A stretch of 64,000 nucleotides of DNA, taken from assembly GCA_964420985.1 (NCBI GenBank), contig CAYQUT010000002.1:1-64000 (forward strand). Reading direction: 5' to 3'. The translations under genes were made by a program, and so were the position numbers. Source of the DNA: CAMCTV01 sp964420985 (GTDB lineage: Bacteria; Bacteroidota; Bacteroidia; Flavobacteriales_D; Sanyastnellaceae). This document shows positions 46,847 to 56,194 of the stretch, in pieces; the first letter of the stretch is position 1; each line of letters starts with the position of its first letter. Below the pieces are notes generated by a model that saw only the letters and a list, made by a program, of their open reading frames with translations, was not told the origin of the DNA and did no database searches.

Positions 46847-48847
46847 TCAATACTGCAATAACTTCTCTAATGATGCAACCAACTTTCGATTGGCTAAATA
46901 TTGCAACTCCAACACCGCACTAAAGGGTATCGGAGTGTCCATACTGGCGCAGCGCATCACGGGTGCGTCAAGGTATTCAAAACATTCTTCTGTTATGCGC
47001 GCTGAAATCTCACCGCCAATCCCACCTGTCATGTTGTCTTCATGTACAACCAAAGCGCGACCAGTTTTCTTGACACTCTCAAAAATAGTATCATAGTCCA
47101 GAGGAGATAAAGTGCGCAAATCGATTAAGTCGATATCGGATGGATTGCGCTTGAGATAATCCAACATCCAATGTACCCCTAATCCGTAAGTAATCACGGT
47201 GGCTTTGCTTCCAGTTTGTATCATGCGGGCTTTGCCAAACTCCAAAGAATAGTAACCTTCAGGCACTTCCCCTTCAATACTTCTGTACAATGCCTTGTGC
47301 TCAATGAACAATACAGGATTGGGATCTTCAAAAGCGCGACACAACAATCCCTTGGCATCTTCTGGGAAAGCCGGATAAGCAATCTTTAATCCTGGAACAT
47401 GGAAAAACCACGCTTCATTGGTTTGACTGTGAAATGGACCGGCAGCCACACTGGCTCCTGATGGCATACGCACCACGACATCTGCGTTTTCTTCCCATCG
47501 ATAATGGAGCTTGGCCAAATTATTGACGATTTGATTGAATCCGCAAGTAACAAAATCAGCAAACTGCATTTCCACCATGGCCTTCCAACCTTTGATGCTC
47601 AATCCCAAACCTGTACCCACTATAGCCGATTCACACAACGGCGTGTTGCGCACCCTGTCTTTGCCGAAGGTTTCCACAAATCCCTCTGTTACCTTAAACA
47701 CTCCACCATATTCAGCAATGTCCTGTCCCATCAACACCAAGTTGTCGTGCTTTTTCATAGACTCTCTTAACCCATCGGTGATGGCATCGATGAATCGCAT
47801 GTTGACTTTATGGCCAACAGGGGATGTTGGAGTTTGATGGAATGGGGCAAAAACATCTCTTTGCTCTTCCATTTCATCAGGAGTTATTTCAGGCAATGCA
47901 TACACGGTTTTCAATGCATTGTTGATCTTGAGCTTGATTCCCTCACGCATGGCTTCTGCATCGTTAAGAGAAATATACTTTTGTGCTATAAGCCAATTTT
48001 CAAAATTGTCTACAGGATCTTTTTTTGTCCATTCATCAATTAATCCTTGAGGATAATATTTGGTCCCGCTGGCTTCTTCATGCCCACGAATACGGAATGT
48101 CATCAATTCAAGAATAATGGGCCTGGGATTGTGCCTAATACTCTCGAGTAAACGCTTGACAGTGGAATACACTTCAAGAATATTGTTCCCGTTGATTTGT
48201 ACAGCATCCTCTGTAGGAATACCGTATCCTATGGCTTTATCAATGAATTGCTTGCAACGAAATTGTTCATTGCTCGGCGTGGATAGTCCCCAGGCGTTGT
48301 TTTCTATGGCAAAAATCACAGGCAATTGCCAAACAGCGGCAACATTGAGTGCTTCATGGAAGTCGCCCTCACTGGCTCCGCCATCTCCGGAAAAAACCAC
48401 GGTGCCTTTGGGATTTTTTTCTAGTTTTTGCGCCAAGGCAATTCCATCGGCTATCCCCAACTGAGGGCCAAGGTGGGAAATCATACCAACCAAGTGATGG
48501 GCTTTGGTCCCAAAGTGAAAAGAGCGGTCACGTCCTTTGGTGAATCCCGTTTTTTTACCTTGAAATTGGGCAAACAATTGTTCCAAATCCAGTTGTCGAG
48601 AGGTAAATACCCCTAGGTTTCGGTGCATGGGCAATATGAATTCATCATGTTCCATGGCTTCCGTGATTCCTACGGAAATGGCTTCTTGACCGAATGAGCT
48701 AAACCATTTGGAAATTTTTCCCAAACGCAATTGACTCAACATTTTTTCTTCAATCATACGGGGAAGCAAGATGGCTTCATAGAGCTTGAGTACCTCCTCT
48801 TTGGGGAGGTTTCCTTGCTCAAAAGGGATGGCAATTTCTTTATCCAT
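46847..48847 (-). CDS. Fused alpha-beta E1 component of a 2-oxo acid dehydrogenase
   Basis: The 666-residue protein joins both E1 subunits. The alpha half (1-330) has the TPP/Mg site GDGGASEGDFHEALN with IENNAWGLST and the phosphorylation-loop-like RIRGHEEASGTKYY. The beta half (from about 350) has GQDIAEYGGVFKVTEG, RVRNTPLCESAIVGTGLG and the C-terminal HEDNMTGGIGGEI. Branched-chain keto acid dehydrogenase and pyruvate dehydrogenase are both possible; fused E1 of this kind is common in Bacteroidota and often assigned to branched-chain substrates. The ATG at 48847 is preferred to a TTG at 48853. E2 and E3 are not in view. Confidence 0.92.
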   Translation of the reverse strand: MDKEIAIPFEQGNLPKEEVLKLYEAILLPRMIEEKMLSQLRLGKISKWFSSFGQEAISVGITEAMEHDEFILPMHRNLGVFTSRQLDLEQLFAQFQGKKTGFTKGRDRSFHFGTKAHHLVGMISHLGPQLGIADGIALAQKLEKNPKGTVVFSGDGGASEGDFHEALNVAAVWQLPVIFAIENNAWGLSTPSNEQFRCKQFIDKAIGYGIPTEDAVQINGNNILEVYSTVKRLLESIRHNPRPIILELMTFRIRGHEEASGTKYYPQGLIDEWTKKDPVDNFENWLIAQKYISLNDAEAMREGIKLKINNALKTVYALPEITPDEMEEQRDVFAPFHQTPTSPVGHKVNMRFIDAITDGLRESMKKHDNLVLMGQDIAEYGGVFKVTEGFVETFGKDRVRNTPLCESAIVGTGLGLSIKGWKAMVEMQFADFVTCGFNQIVNNLAKLHYRWEENADVVVRMPSGASVAAGPFHSQTNEAWFFHVPGLKIAYPAFPEDAKGLLCRAFEDPNPVLFIEHKALYRSIEGEVPEGYYSLEFGKARMIQTGSKATVITYGLGVHWMLDYLKRNPSDIDLIDLRTLSPLDYDTIFESVKKTGRALVVHEDNMTGGIGGEISARITEECFEYLDAPVMRCASMDTPIPFSAVLELQYLANRKLVASLEKLLQY

Positions 48848-48889
48848 AATCAAGCGACGAAGATAGGAAATCTATGTGGGTCATTGGAC

Positions 48890-48897
48890 TATCTTTG
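48890..48897 (+). promoter_or_regulatory. Predicted -7 promoter element for the flavoprotein-recR-glycosyltransferase run
   Basis: TATCTTTG is an exact TAnnTTTG match, 24 bp before the ATG at 48922. No clear -33 TTTG is seen at the expected distance. Confidence 0.42.
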
Positions 48898-48921
48898 TTG
48901 CTTTCGGTTGAATAGACTGAC

Positions 48922-50481
48922 ATGAATCAAACAGTAGAAATAGTAGTGACGCCCGAACAAAGGGACGACGTTCATTGGATCCACCAATTGGCTTGCAAAA
49001 AAGCAGGGGTTGATCCAGAAAGTTGGTCGAGCACTATAGTAAAATCCAGTATCGACGCCCGTAAGCGCCCCGTTTTTAGGTTGCAAATGGCCATACATGG
49101 TCACCAAGAACAGGGATTAGGCCTTTTGCCCATTCAATATCCCAACGTGTCTCAATCGCCCATTCAGGTTTTGATTGTGGGTTCAGGACCTGCTGGACTT
49201 TTTTGTGCTTTGAAGCTCATTGAAAAGAGAATAAAACCCATTGTTTGGGAGAGAGGCCATGATGTGAGACAAAGACGCAGAGACTTGGCTGCCATTACTA
49301 AGAACCAAGAGGTGAATCCAGAATCCAATTATTGTTTTGGAGAGGGCGGAGCGGGTACTTACTCTGATGGTAAATTGTACACCCGTTCTACCAAACGAGG
49401 TGATGTCAAGTCTATCCTTCAATCTTTGGTGCAATTTGGAGCGGATCAAAATATTCTCATTGAAAGTCATCCGCACATTGGTACCAATAAATTGCCCCAG
49501 GTAATAACGCAAATCAGAGAGCAGATAATTGCTTCAGGTGGCGAGGTTCACTTTTCGAAAAAATTTGTTGACTTTAAAGTCAATGAAAACAAAGATGTTC
49601 AAGCTGCTGATGGAGAAGGAAATTGGTTTTCTTTTCATGATATTGTATTGGCAACAGGGCATAGTGCGAGAGATGTTTTTGAATTATTGTACAAAAAAGG
49701 TTTTGAGATTGAATTCAAGTCCTTTGCTTTGGGTGTGCGTGTTGAACATCCGCAATCCGTTATCGATTCTCAGCAATACCATTGTGAAGTGAGACATGAT
49801 GCCTTACCTCCTGCGGCCTATGCCTGGGTGGAGCAGGTGGAGGGAAGAGGAGTTTATTCTTTCTGTATGTGTCCAGGTGGAATCATAGCCCCGTGCGCAA
49901 CGGGCAAAGAAGAAGTCGTGACCAATGGTTGGTCGCCAAGCAAGCGCAATAATCCTTGGGCCAATTCGGGGATAGTTGTTCCGGTAATGTGGGAGGACAT
50001 ACCAGAGTTCCATCAATTTGGTCCGCTGGCAGGATTGCGTTTTCAGCAGCATGTTGAGAACACATGTTGGATTTCCGGAGGCAAAACACAACAAGCACCG
50101 GCTCAAAGACTGGTAGATTTTCTTCAAAATAAAACCAGTAAGCATTTGCCTTCATGTTCTTATTTACCCGGTGTGGTGTCCAGAAATCTGCACGAAATTT
50201 TACCTCCTTTCATAGCCAAATCTTTGAAAAAAGGTTTTGAACAGATAGGTAAAAAAATGAAAACCTATGTGCATGCCGATGCCATCTTGGTGGCGCCAGA
50301 ATCTCGCACGTCATCACCTGTTAGAATTCCACGAGATCCAATTTTACTCTCCCACCCGCAAGTACCCCAACTTTATCCTTGTGCTGAAGGCGCGGGATAT
50401 GCGGGAGGGATTATTTCAGCAGCCATCGATGGAGTGCGGATAGCAGAATCCTTATCTTTGAAGCATGCAGACCGTATCTAA
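48922..50481 (+). CDS. COG2509-type FAD-dependent dehydrogenase of unknown substrate
   Basis: The 519-residue flavoprotein has an N-terminal domain of about 75 residues, then a Rossmann fold (IVGSGPAGLF, glycines around 87-92) with an ERGHDVRQR segment binding the adenosine ribose. The CFGEGGAGTYSDGKL segment and the ALGVRVEHPQ and AEGAGYAGGIISAAIDG segments are typical of this widespread family. The C-terminal motif closes the FAD site. The substrate is not known. The stop overlaps the start of recR by 17 bp, so the two are coupled. Confidence 0.88.
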   Translation: MNQTVEIVVTPEQRDDVHWIHQLACKKAGVDPESWSSTIVKSSIDARKRPVFRLQMAIHGHQEQGLGLLPIQYPNVSQSPIQVLIVGSGPAGLFCALKLIEKRIKPIVWERGHDVRQRRRDLAAITKNQEVNPESNYCFGEGGAGTYSDGKLYTRSTKRGDVKSILQSLVQFGADQNILIESHPHIGTNKLPQVITQIREQIIASGGEVHFSKKFVDFKVNENKDVQAADGEGNWFSFHDIVLATGHSARDVFELLYKKGFEIEFKSFALGVRVEHPQSVIDSQQYHCEVRHDALPPAAYAWVEQVEGRGVYSFCMCPGGIIAPCATGKEEVVTNGWSPSKRNNPWANSGIVVPVMWEDIPEFHQFGPLAGLRFQQHVENTCWISGGKTQQAPAQRLVDFLQNKTSKHLPSCSYLPGVVSRNLHEILPPFIAKSLKKGFEQIGKKMKTYVHADAILVAPESRTSSPVRIPRDPILLSHPQVPQLYPCAEGAGYAGGIISAAIDGVRIAESLSLKHADRI

Positions 50482-51082
50482 ATGGATTGAAGATGCCACT
50501 GAGCAAATGGCCACCCTACCGGGGATAGGCAAAAAGACGGCTATGCGCCTCGTACTGCACTTGTTGAGGAAATCAGAGGAGGAAGTGAACCATTTTGCGC
50601 AGGCATTGACGGCAGCCAAGCAGAATATTAAATCTTGTCAAACTTGCCATCAGTTGTGTGATGACGATACATGTGATATTTGTAAAAACCCCATGCGCAG
50701 TAAAGAAACAATCTGCGTTGTGCAAGACATTAGAGATGTAATGGCCATTGAGTCCACAGGACAATTTAACGGAGTTTATCACGTTTTGGGAGGCTTAATT
50801 TCACCAATGGACGGAATAGCCCCATCGGACTTGAACATGACAACACTTTTATCACGGATTGATACACAAGGTGTCAATGAAGTAATCTTAGCGCTGAATG
50901 CCACCATGGAGGGGGAAACCACCTCATTTTACATTTACAAAAAACTGGCCCAAACAGAGGTCAAGATTTCCAACATTGCCCGCGGAGTGGCTGTGGGAGG
51001 GGAATTGGAATATACCGATGAGGTAACCTTGGGTAGAAGCATTGTGCACCGTACTCCCTATGAAAACACGTTGAAACGATAA
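50465..51082 (+). CDS. recR: Recombination protein RecR
   Basis: RecR works with RecF/RecO to load RecA on gapped DNA. The 205-residue protein has a helix-hairpin-helix (LPGIGKKTAMRLVLHLL), a four-cysteine zinc finger (C58, C61, C70, C73; one extra cysteine at 65), a TOPRIM domain (TICVVQDIRDVMAIE, YHVLGGLISPMDGI) and the C-terminal ARGVAVGGELEYTDEVTLGRS end. It overlaps the flavoprotein gene by 17 bp and the glycosyltransferase gene by one base, which places a DNA repair gene in the middle of an otherwise unrelated unit. Confidence 0.96.
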   Translation: MQTVSKWIEDATEQMATLPGIGKKTAMRLVLHLLRKSEEEVNHFAQALTAAKQNIKSCQTCHQLCDDDTCDICKNPMRSKETICVVQDIRDVMAIESTGQFNGVYHVLGGLISPMDGIAPSDLNMTTLLSRIDTQGVNEVILALNATMEGETTSFYIYKKLAQTEVKISNIARGVAVGGELEYTDEVTLGRSIVHRTPYENTLKR

Positions 51083-52962
51083 TGATGAAACTTTCTGTTG
51101 TTGTTGTTAATTACAACGTTCAATATTTTTTAGAGCAATGTTTGCACAGTGTGCAACAGGCCCTCAAAGGTATTGATGCAGAAGTTTTTGTGGTTGACAA
51201 TGTTTCGAAAGACGATTCTGTAGCCATGGTGCAGCAGAAGTTTCCTTGGGTAAAATTAATCGTGAATACAGAAAATGTTGGTTTTTCTAGGGCCAACAAC
51301 CAAGCCATGCGTGTGGCAAAAGGTGAGTACGTTTTGCTCCTGAATCCTGATACTTTGGTGGAAGAGGATACTTTTAAAAAGTGCATTCAATTCATGGATG
51401 AAAGACCTGACGCGGGTGCATTGGGAGTAAAGATGGTGGATGGGAAAGGGCAGTTTTTAGAGGAGTCAAAAAGGGGAATTCCTTTTCCTTCAACTTCCTT
51501 TTTTAAAATATCAGGCATTTATAGATTGTTTCCCCGATCCGCTTTTTTCAATCATTATTACTTGGGTCATCTTTCAAAAGAAGACAATCAAGAAATTGAA
51601 ATTTTATCCGGCGCATTCATGTTTATGCGAAAATCTGCATTGGATAAAGTGGGTTTGTTGGACGAGGAATTTTTCATGTACGGGGAAGATATTGATTTGA
51701 GTTGGCGAATTCTGCAAGGAGGATTTAAAAATCACTACCTAGCTGATACGCGCATCATTCATTACAAGGGAGAAAGCACCAAGAAGGGAAGTTTGAATTA
51801 TGTCTACGTCTTTTATCAAGCGATGGAAATATTTGCCAATAAACACTTCGGAGGTTCTTATGCCAAGTGGTTTCATTGGATGATAAAAGTAGCCATTTGG
51901 ATGAGGGCCGGCATTAGCTTTGGTAAGCGGATTGTCCAAAAAAGCTTCCTTCCCATTATGGACATTGGGGTTACTTTATCCGTTTGGTGGTTATTGAAGT
52001 CATTGTATTCAGATGTTACAGGAATTGTTATAAGAGACAATATTGCCATTCCTGCTTTTTGTATTGCAGGCTTGTTTTGGCTCATCCAGGGATGGATTCA
52101 AGGATTGTACGACACACCATTTAAGACACAGGGCGTGGTAAAAGCTTTGGGACGTGCTGGATTTTTTCTGCTTGTGCTGTATAGTTTACTTCCCGAGACT
52201 TGGCGCTTTAGCAGGTTGTTAATCATTGTGGGATCTCTATTGGCCATGGTCGTTTTTTGGACCTTGCGCAGGCTGCTTCAGAAATGGCAATCCCGTGGAT
52301 TAGCCGAGGTAAAAAAAGTTTTGATTATCGGTGAAACAACGGAGTCATCTCGGGTGAAATCACTCCTTTCACATTATGCTGAAAACACCGTTGATTTGTC
52401 TCCTTTGAATTTTAGAGAACTGCTGAGTGGTCATGCATTGTCTTCAAAAATTCGAATTGAAGAGTGGAATACCGTTGTGTTTTGTGCCAAAGATTTGACC
52501 AGTGAGGAAATCATTTCAGCGATGAGTCAATTGTCCTCATTGCAAATTGAGATGAAAATTGCACCTCCTGAAACGTATTTTCTTATCGGAAGTCAAACCA
52601 TTGATGGAGTGTACCATACGCCTATTGTGGAGTTGAATAGCATTGCGAGCAAAGAGAATCAGCGGAAGAAGCGATTATTGGATGTTTTGGTCTCTTTGTT
52701 TTTAATGACAACGGGTTGGATTTGGATGAAGAAATTTGGATTTAAGTTGGGACATTGGTCCATCCAGGTACTGTTTAGACAAAAATCATGGGTGAGCTAT
52801 TCTAACCATGTGCCCTCATTACCCTCATTACCCATTGGTTTTTTTAATCCCTCTGCGGCTTCAGAGCCTAATCAAGATAGTGAAAAGGCAGACATGTTGT
52901 ACGCCAAAGACTACCATTGGTCTAAGGACTTAAGATTGATTTGGGAATGTCTTTCTCGTTGA
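51082..52962 (+). CDS. Glycosyltransferase family 2 fused to a degenerate sugar-phosphate transferase-like region
   Basis: The 626-residue protein has an N-terminal rhamnosyltransferase-like GT2 domain (SVVVVNYNVQYFLEQCL, the LLLNPDTLV metal site near residue 90, EDIDLSWRI and a final RIIHYKGEST). The second half is unlike a GT2 tail: four or so membrane segments (about 290-395), a nucleotide-binding-like domain (KKVLIIGETTESSRVKSLL) and a segment KKRLLDVLVSLFLM that resembles the start of the WcaJ/WbaP-type phosphoglycosyl transferase domain. The catalytic acidic and proline motifs of that domain are missing and the protein ends in a shortened tail. It may be a decayed fusion or a regulatory one. 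Confidence 0.78.
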   Translation: MMKLSVVVVNYNVQYFLEQCLHSVQQALKGIDAEVFVVDNVSKDDSVAMVQQKFPWVKLIVNTENVGFSRANNQAMRVAKGEYVLLLNPDTLVEEDTFKKCIQFMDERPDAGALGVKMVDGKGQFLEESKRGIPFPSTSFFKISGIYRLFPRSAFFNHYYLGHLSKEDNQEIEILSGAFMFMRKSALDKVGLLDEEFFMYGEDIDLSWRILQGGFKNHYLADTRIIHYKGESTKKGSLNYVYVFYQAMEIFANKHFGGSYAKWFHWMIKVAIWMRAGISFGKRIVQKSFLPIMDIGVTLSVWWLLKSLYSDVTGIVIRDNIAIPAFCIAGLFWLIQGWIQGLYDTPFKTQGVVKALGRAGFFLLVLYSLLPETWRFSRLLIIVGSLLAMVVFWTLRRLLQKWQSRGLAEVKKVLIIGETTESSRVKSLLSHYAENTVDLSPLNFRELLSGHALSSKIRIEEWNTVVFCAKDLTSEEIISAMSQLSSLQIEMKIAPPETYFLIGSQTIDGVYHTPIVELNSIASKENQRKKRLLDVLVSLFLMTTGWIWMKKFGFKLGHWSIQVLFRQKSWVSYSNHVPSLPSLPIGFFNPSAASEPNQDSEKADMLYAKDYHWSKDLRLIWECLSR

Positions 52963-52963
52963 T

Positions 52964-53413
52964 TTATTTGACAAACTTACTTTCGTAGAGCGAAATCCAA
53001 TCTTTGGGGGTCATCTTTTTCATCAACTCACCAATAAGATTGTATGGAATTTCTTCGACTTTCTTAAAACGAATACAACTTTTTCCCATGTCCAATTTGC
53101 TTTTAACGTGCTTGGGATATTCGTCTTGAAACCATTGAAGCAATTGGGGTTCTGCATAGATACCCATGTGATAGAGGGCAATGAAATTCTTTTGCGAGGC
53201 AACGGAAACAAAGGGAAGCGGAATTTTAGGATCACAATGATATCCTTTGGGGTATAAATCATGAGGCACGCAAAATCCAATCATCCCGTAACTGAAATCC
53301 ATCGAAAATCCTTTGGGAAGATTTTTTTTCATGATGGCAATGATTTTTTCTATCACCACTTTGCGTTCCTCGGGGAGTGCAGCCAAATACGCCTCAATTT
53401 TTTCGTTGGACAT
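52964..53413 (-). CDS. DUF1801 (YdhG-like) protein
   Basis: The 149-residue protein has the family's helical N-terminus (IEAYLAALPEERKVVIEKI), a compact alpha/beta fold with GMIGFCVPHDLYP and FIALYHMGIYA, and a basic SKLDMGKSCIRFKKVEEIPY near the end, matching DUF1801. The function is unknown for the family. Its start overlaps the pyrG stop by one base, so it is probably co-transcribed with pyrG. It converges on the glycosyltransferase fusion with a single base between the stop codons and no terminator. Confidence 0.82.
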   Translation of the reverse strand: MSNEKIEAYLAALPEERKVVIEKIIAIMKKNLPKGFSMDFSYGMIGFCVPHDLYPKGYHCDPKIPLPFVSVASQKNFIALYHMGIYAEPQLLQWFQDEYPKHVKSKLDMGKSCIRFKKVEEIPYNLIGELMKKMTPKDWISLYESKFVK

Positions 53414-55044
53414 TACGACTTTTTATTGGATTTACTTTTCTTGTATTGCAATGCAGCCTTTATAAAAGAAACAAATAATGGATGTGGATTCATCACAGTG
53501 CTCTTGTACTCTGGATGGTATTGTGCAGCCACAAAATAAGGGTGTGATGGAATCTCAATCACCTCCACCAATCCGGTGTCGGGATTCATTCCGGTGCAGC
53601 GCAATCCCGCTTTTTCAAAATCCGCTTTGTAGGCATTGTTGAACTCATAGCGATGGCGGTGCCGCTCTTCAATGATCTCCTGGCCATAAGCTTTATAGGC
53701 TTTGGACTTTTTATCCAATTGACAAGTGTATGAGCCAAGACGCATGGTTCCTCCTTTGTTGACGACGGTTTTTTGCTCATCCATCAAGGCAATAACAGGA
53801 TGTTTGGTGTATTCCTTCATCTCTGTGCTATGGGCATCTTTCCATCCCAGCACGTTTCTTGCAAATTCTATGGTAGCCATTTGCATACCCAAGCAAATTC
53901 CAAAAAATGGAATATTGTTTTCTCGGACAAATTTGATGGCCTCAATTTTTCCGTCAATCCCTCTTGAACCAAAACCGGGAGCTACCAATACTCCATCCAA
54001 ATTTTTGATGGTATTGGAAACGTTTTTAGAGAACAAATTTTCTGAGTGAATCCAATGAACGTTCACTTTGGTTTCATTGGCGGACCCGCTATGATTAAAG
54101 GCTTCCGCAATGGATTTGTAGGCGTCCTTCAACTCAACATATTTACCAATCAATCCAATGTTCACCTCATGTTTTGGTTCCTTATAGCGCTTTAAAAATT
54201 TATTCCACTGCGTCAAATTGGGTTTTTGTGTGGATTTTACTTTTAACTTTTTCAGTACCACCTCATCCAACTTTTCCTTTTGCATCAACAATGGAACATC
54301 GTAAATGGTGGGAGCATCAATGCTTTCAATCACCGCGTCAGTTGTGACGTTGCAAAACTTAGCAATCTTAGATCGAATGGAAGGATGTATGGGGTGCTCG
54401 GTGCGACAAACCAAGATATCAGGTTGAACACCATTTTCCAATAGCATTTTGACGCTGTGTTGCGTAGGCTTTGTTTTCAACTCGCCCGCAGCAGCGAGGT
54501 AAGGAACAAGCGTAAGGTGTATTACAATACAATCTTCTTCTTTTTCCCACATCAATTGTCTTACCGTTTCGATGTACGGTAAGCTCTCGATATCTCCCAC
54601 TGTTCCACCAATTTCAGTAATGACAAAATCAAATTGTTTTTTATTACCCAATATTTGAATGCATCGTTTGATCTCATCCGTGATGTGAGGGATAATCTGA
54701 ACGGTTTTGCCCAAATACTCACCTCTACGTTCCTTTTCAATCACGCTTTGGTAAATTCTTCCGGTAGTGATATTGTTGGCTTGAGAGGTGGCAACGTTTA
54801 AAAATCTTTCGTAATGTCCAAGATCCAAATCCGTTTCGGCACCATCATCGGTGACATAACATTCGCCGTGTTCATAGGGATTGAGTGTACCTGGATCAAT
54901 GTTGATATAAGGATCTAATTTTTGAATAGTGACCTTAAAACCTCTGGCTTGTAATAGTTTAGCCAATGAGGCGGAGATGATTCCTTTGCCCAAAGATGAA
55001 GTTACCCCACCGGTGACAAAGATGTATTTAGTGTTATTGGACAT
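53413..55044 (-). CDS. pyrG: CTP synthase
   Basis: The enzyme makes CTP from UTP, ATP and glutamine. The 543-residue protein has the synthetase domain (FVTGGVTSSLGKGIISASLA, GGTVGDIESLPY) and the glutaminase domain with the cysteine nucleophile in FFGICLGMQ and the histidine/glutamate pair in QYHPEYKS. It is full length. The leader contains a promoter-like element and a hairpin that ends one base before the start codon; this may link expression to CTP supply (see findings). The DUF1801 gene overlaps its end. Confidence 0.97.
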   Translation of the reverse strand: MSNNTKYIFVTGGVTSSLGKGIISASLAKLLQARGFKVTIQKLDPYINIDPGTLNPYEHGECYVTDDGAETDLDLGHYERFLNVATSQANNITTGRIYQSVIEKERRGEYLGKTVQIIPHITDEIKRCIQILGNKKQFDFVITEIGGTVGDIESLPYIETVRQLMWEKEEDCIVIHLTLVPYLAAAGELKTKPTQHSVKMLLENGVQPDILVCRTEHPIHPSIRSKIAKFCNVTTDAVIESIDAPTIYDVPLLMQKEKLDEVVLKKLKVKSTQKPNLTQWNKFLKRYKEPKHEVNIGLIGKYVELKDAYKSIAEAFNHSGSANETKVNVHWIHSENLFSKNVSNTIKNLDGVLVAPGFGSRGIDGKIEAIKFVRENNIPFFGICLGMQMATIEFARNVLGWKDAHSTEMKEYTKHPVIALMDEQKTVVNKGGTMRLGSYTCQLDKKSKAYKAYGQEIIEERHRHRYEFNNAYKADFEKAGLRCTGMNPDTGLVEVIEIPSHPYFVAAQYHPEYKSTVMNPHPLFVSFIKAALQYKKSKSNKKS

Positions 55045-55045
55045 T

Positions 55046-55072
55046 CCCGTAAAAAGAAAATAGTGTTACGGG
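55046..55072 (-). promoter_or_regulatory. Leader hairpin abutting the pyrG start codon
   Basis: On the minus strand the arms CCCGTAA (55072-55066) and TTACGGG (55052-55046) form a perfect 7-bp stem with a 13-base U-rich loop. The 3' arm ends one base before the ATG. The 5' arm covers the predicted start of transcription. No T tract follows, so it is not a terminator; occlusion of the start codon is more likely. Confidence 0.6.
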
Positions 55073-55075
55073 ATT

Positions 55076-55107
55076 CAAAGATACTGCAGTATGACCCTGT
55101 GATTCAA
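55076..55107 (-). promoter_or_regulatory. Predicted pyrG promoter
   Basis: On the minus strand TTG (55107-55105) lies 21 bp before TATCTTTG (55083-55076), an exact TAnnTTTG match. Counting 4-7 bases past it puts the likely transcription start at the CCCG of the hairpin arm. The gene therefore has its own promoter, although it follows the AI-2E gene by only 70 bp. Confidence 0.52.
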
Positions 55108-55114
55108 TTTAATT

Positions 55115-56194
55115 TTACATGTTCTTGGTCAGATTCTTTACCCACTTGAATTCTATCAGCCATTCTCGAGCTGCAATTCTTAAGATGGTGTAAACAGGCA
55201 GAGCAACCGCCATCGCTGGAATACCGCCTACAGTTGCTGCTGCCATTAACACAATAAATAGCTCCAATGGATGCACGCGAATACTGCCTCCCAAGATCAA
55301 AGGTTGAATGATGAAGGCATCCAGCGTCTGGGCAATCGAGTAGACGATGATGATGCCCCAAAACAAATCGGATAGTTGGCCTCCCATGGTCAGTCCAGTA
55401 GACATGCCAATGACCATCGCAAATCCAAATGAAATCAATGGCCCTAAATAAGGGATAACATTGAATACTCCGGAGAATAGCGCTATCAACCATGCATTGG
55501 ACACTCCCGCGATGCTCAGTCCAATACCAACCATCACAATCATCAACAATATTTGAATGATCAAACCTCCGAAATAACGGGACAGCGTTTTTTTGGTATG
55601 AACAACAATGTTTTTCATTTTGTCTACATGCTCATCAGGAGTAATAGAGAGCAGAATTTTGTAAAACAATTCCTCATCCTTCAAAAAGAAAAAGGACATG
55701 AATACCACAGAAATAAATCCGCCGATAATGCTGAACAACCATCCCAAAAGATTTTCAAAGTATTGCGCATAGTAGTTAAAACTCAATTTCGCTTGCACTT
55801 CTCTGAGGAGTTCAGCAAAAGCATCATGCCCATATCCCATTTGCTCCAACCAATTCATTTGCGCTGGAAACTGTTCAGTTAAGTTTTTTTCAATAATAAA
55901 AGGATCCAAGGATAAGATCATATCAATTTCAGAACGTACCAATGGCATAAACAGCAATACAATTCCGGTCAATGCCGCAATCATCATGACCAGGGTAATA
56001 AGCGCACCAACCCATCTGGGACATCTGAATTTTCCCCATTTTAACTTCTCCCATTGGTCAACGATGGGGTCACCGATGAACCCAACAACAGCAGCCAAAA
56101 CAACAAACAACAGAATTTTTCTAAACAAATAAATCAAGCCCAATGAGGCAACAATCAGTATGATCCAGAGCCAAAAATTGCGTTCTTTATTCAT
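55115..56194 (-). CDS. AI-2E family transporter/permease
   Basis: The 359-residue membrane protein has about eight hydrophobic segments in the AI-2E exporter family order: paired N-terminal helices, a long soluble insert (about 90-150), then SIIGGFISVVFMSFFFLKD and the C-terminal FNVIPYLGPLISF and LILGGSIRVHPLELFIVLM elements. Members range from autoinducer exporters to sodium/proton antiporters, so the substrate is not assigned. Its start overlaps the SixA gene end by 8 bp. Confidence 0.88.
   Translation of the reverse strand: MNKERNFWLWIILIVASLGLIYLFRKILLFVVLAAVVGFIGDPIVDQWEKLKWGKFRCPRWVGALITLVMMIAALTGIVLLFMPLVRSEIDMILSLDPFIIEKNLTEQFPAQMNWLEQMGYGHDAFAELLREVQAKLSFNYYAQYFENLLGWLFSIIGGFISVVFMSFFFLKDEELFYKILLSITPDEHVDKMKNIVVHTKKTLSRYFGGLIIQILLMIVMVGIGLSIAGVSNAWLIALFSGVFNVIPYLGPLISFGFAMVIGMSTGLTMGGQLSDLFWGIIIVYSIAQTLDAFIIQPLILGGSIRVHPLELFIVLMAAATVGGIPAMAVALPVYTILRIAAREWLIEFKWVKNLTKNM

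Noticed and set aside
55046..55072. Terminator between the AI-2E gene and pyrG
   Set aside because: The hairpin has no following T tract and abuts the pyrG start codon, so a leader role fits better.
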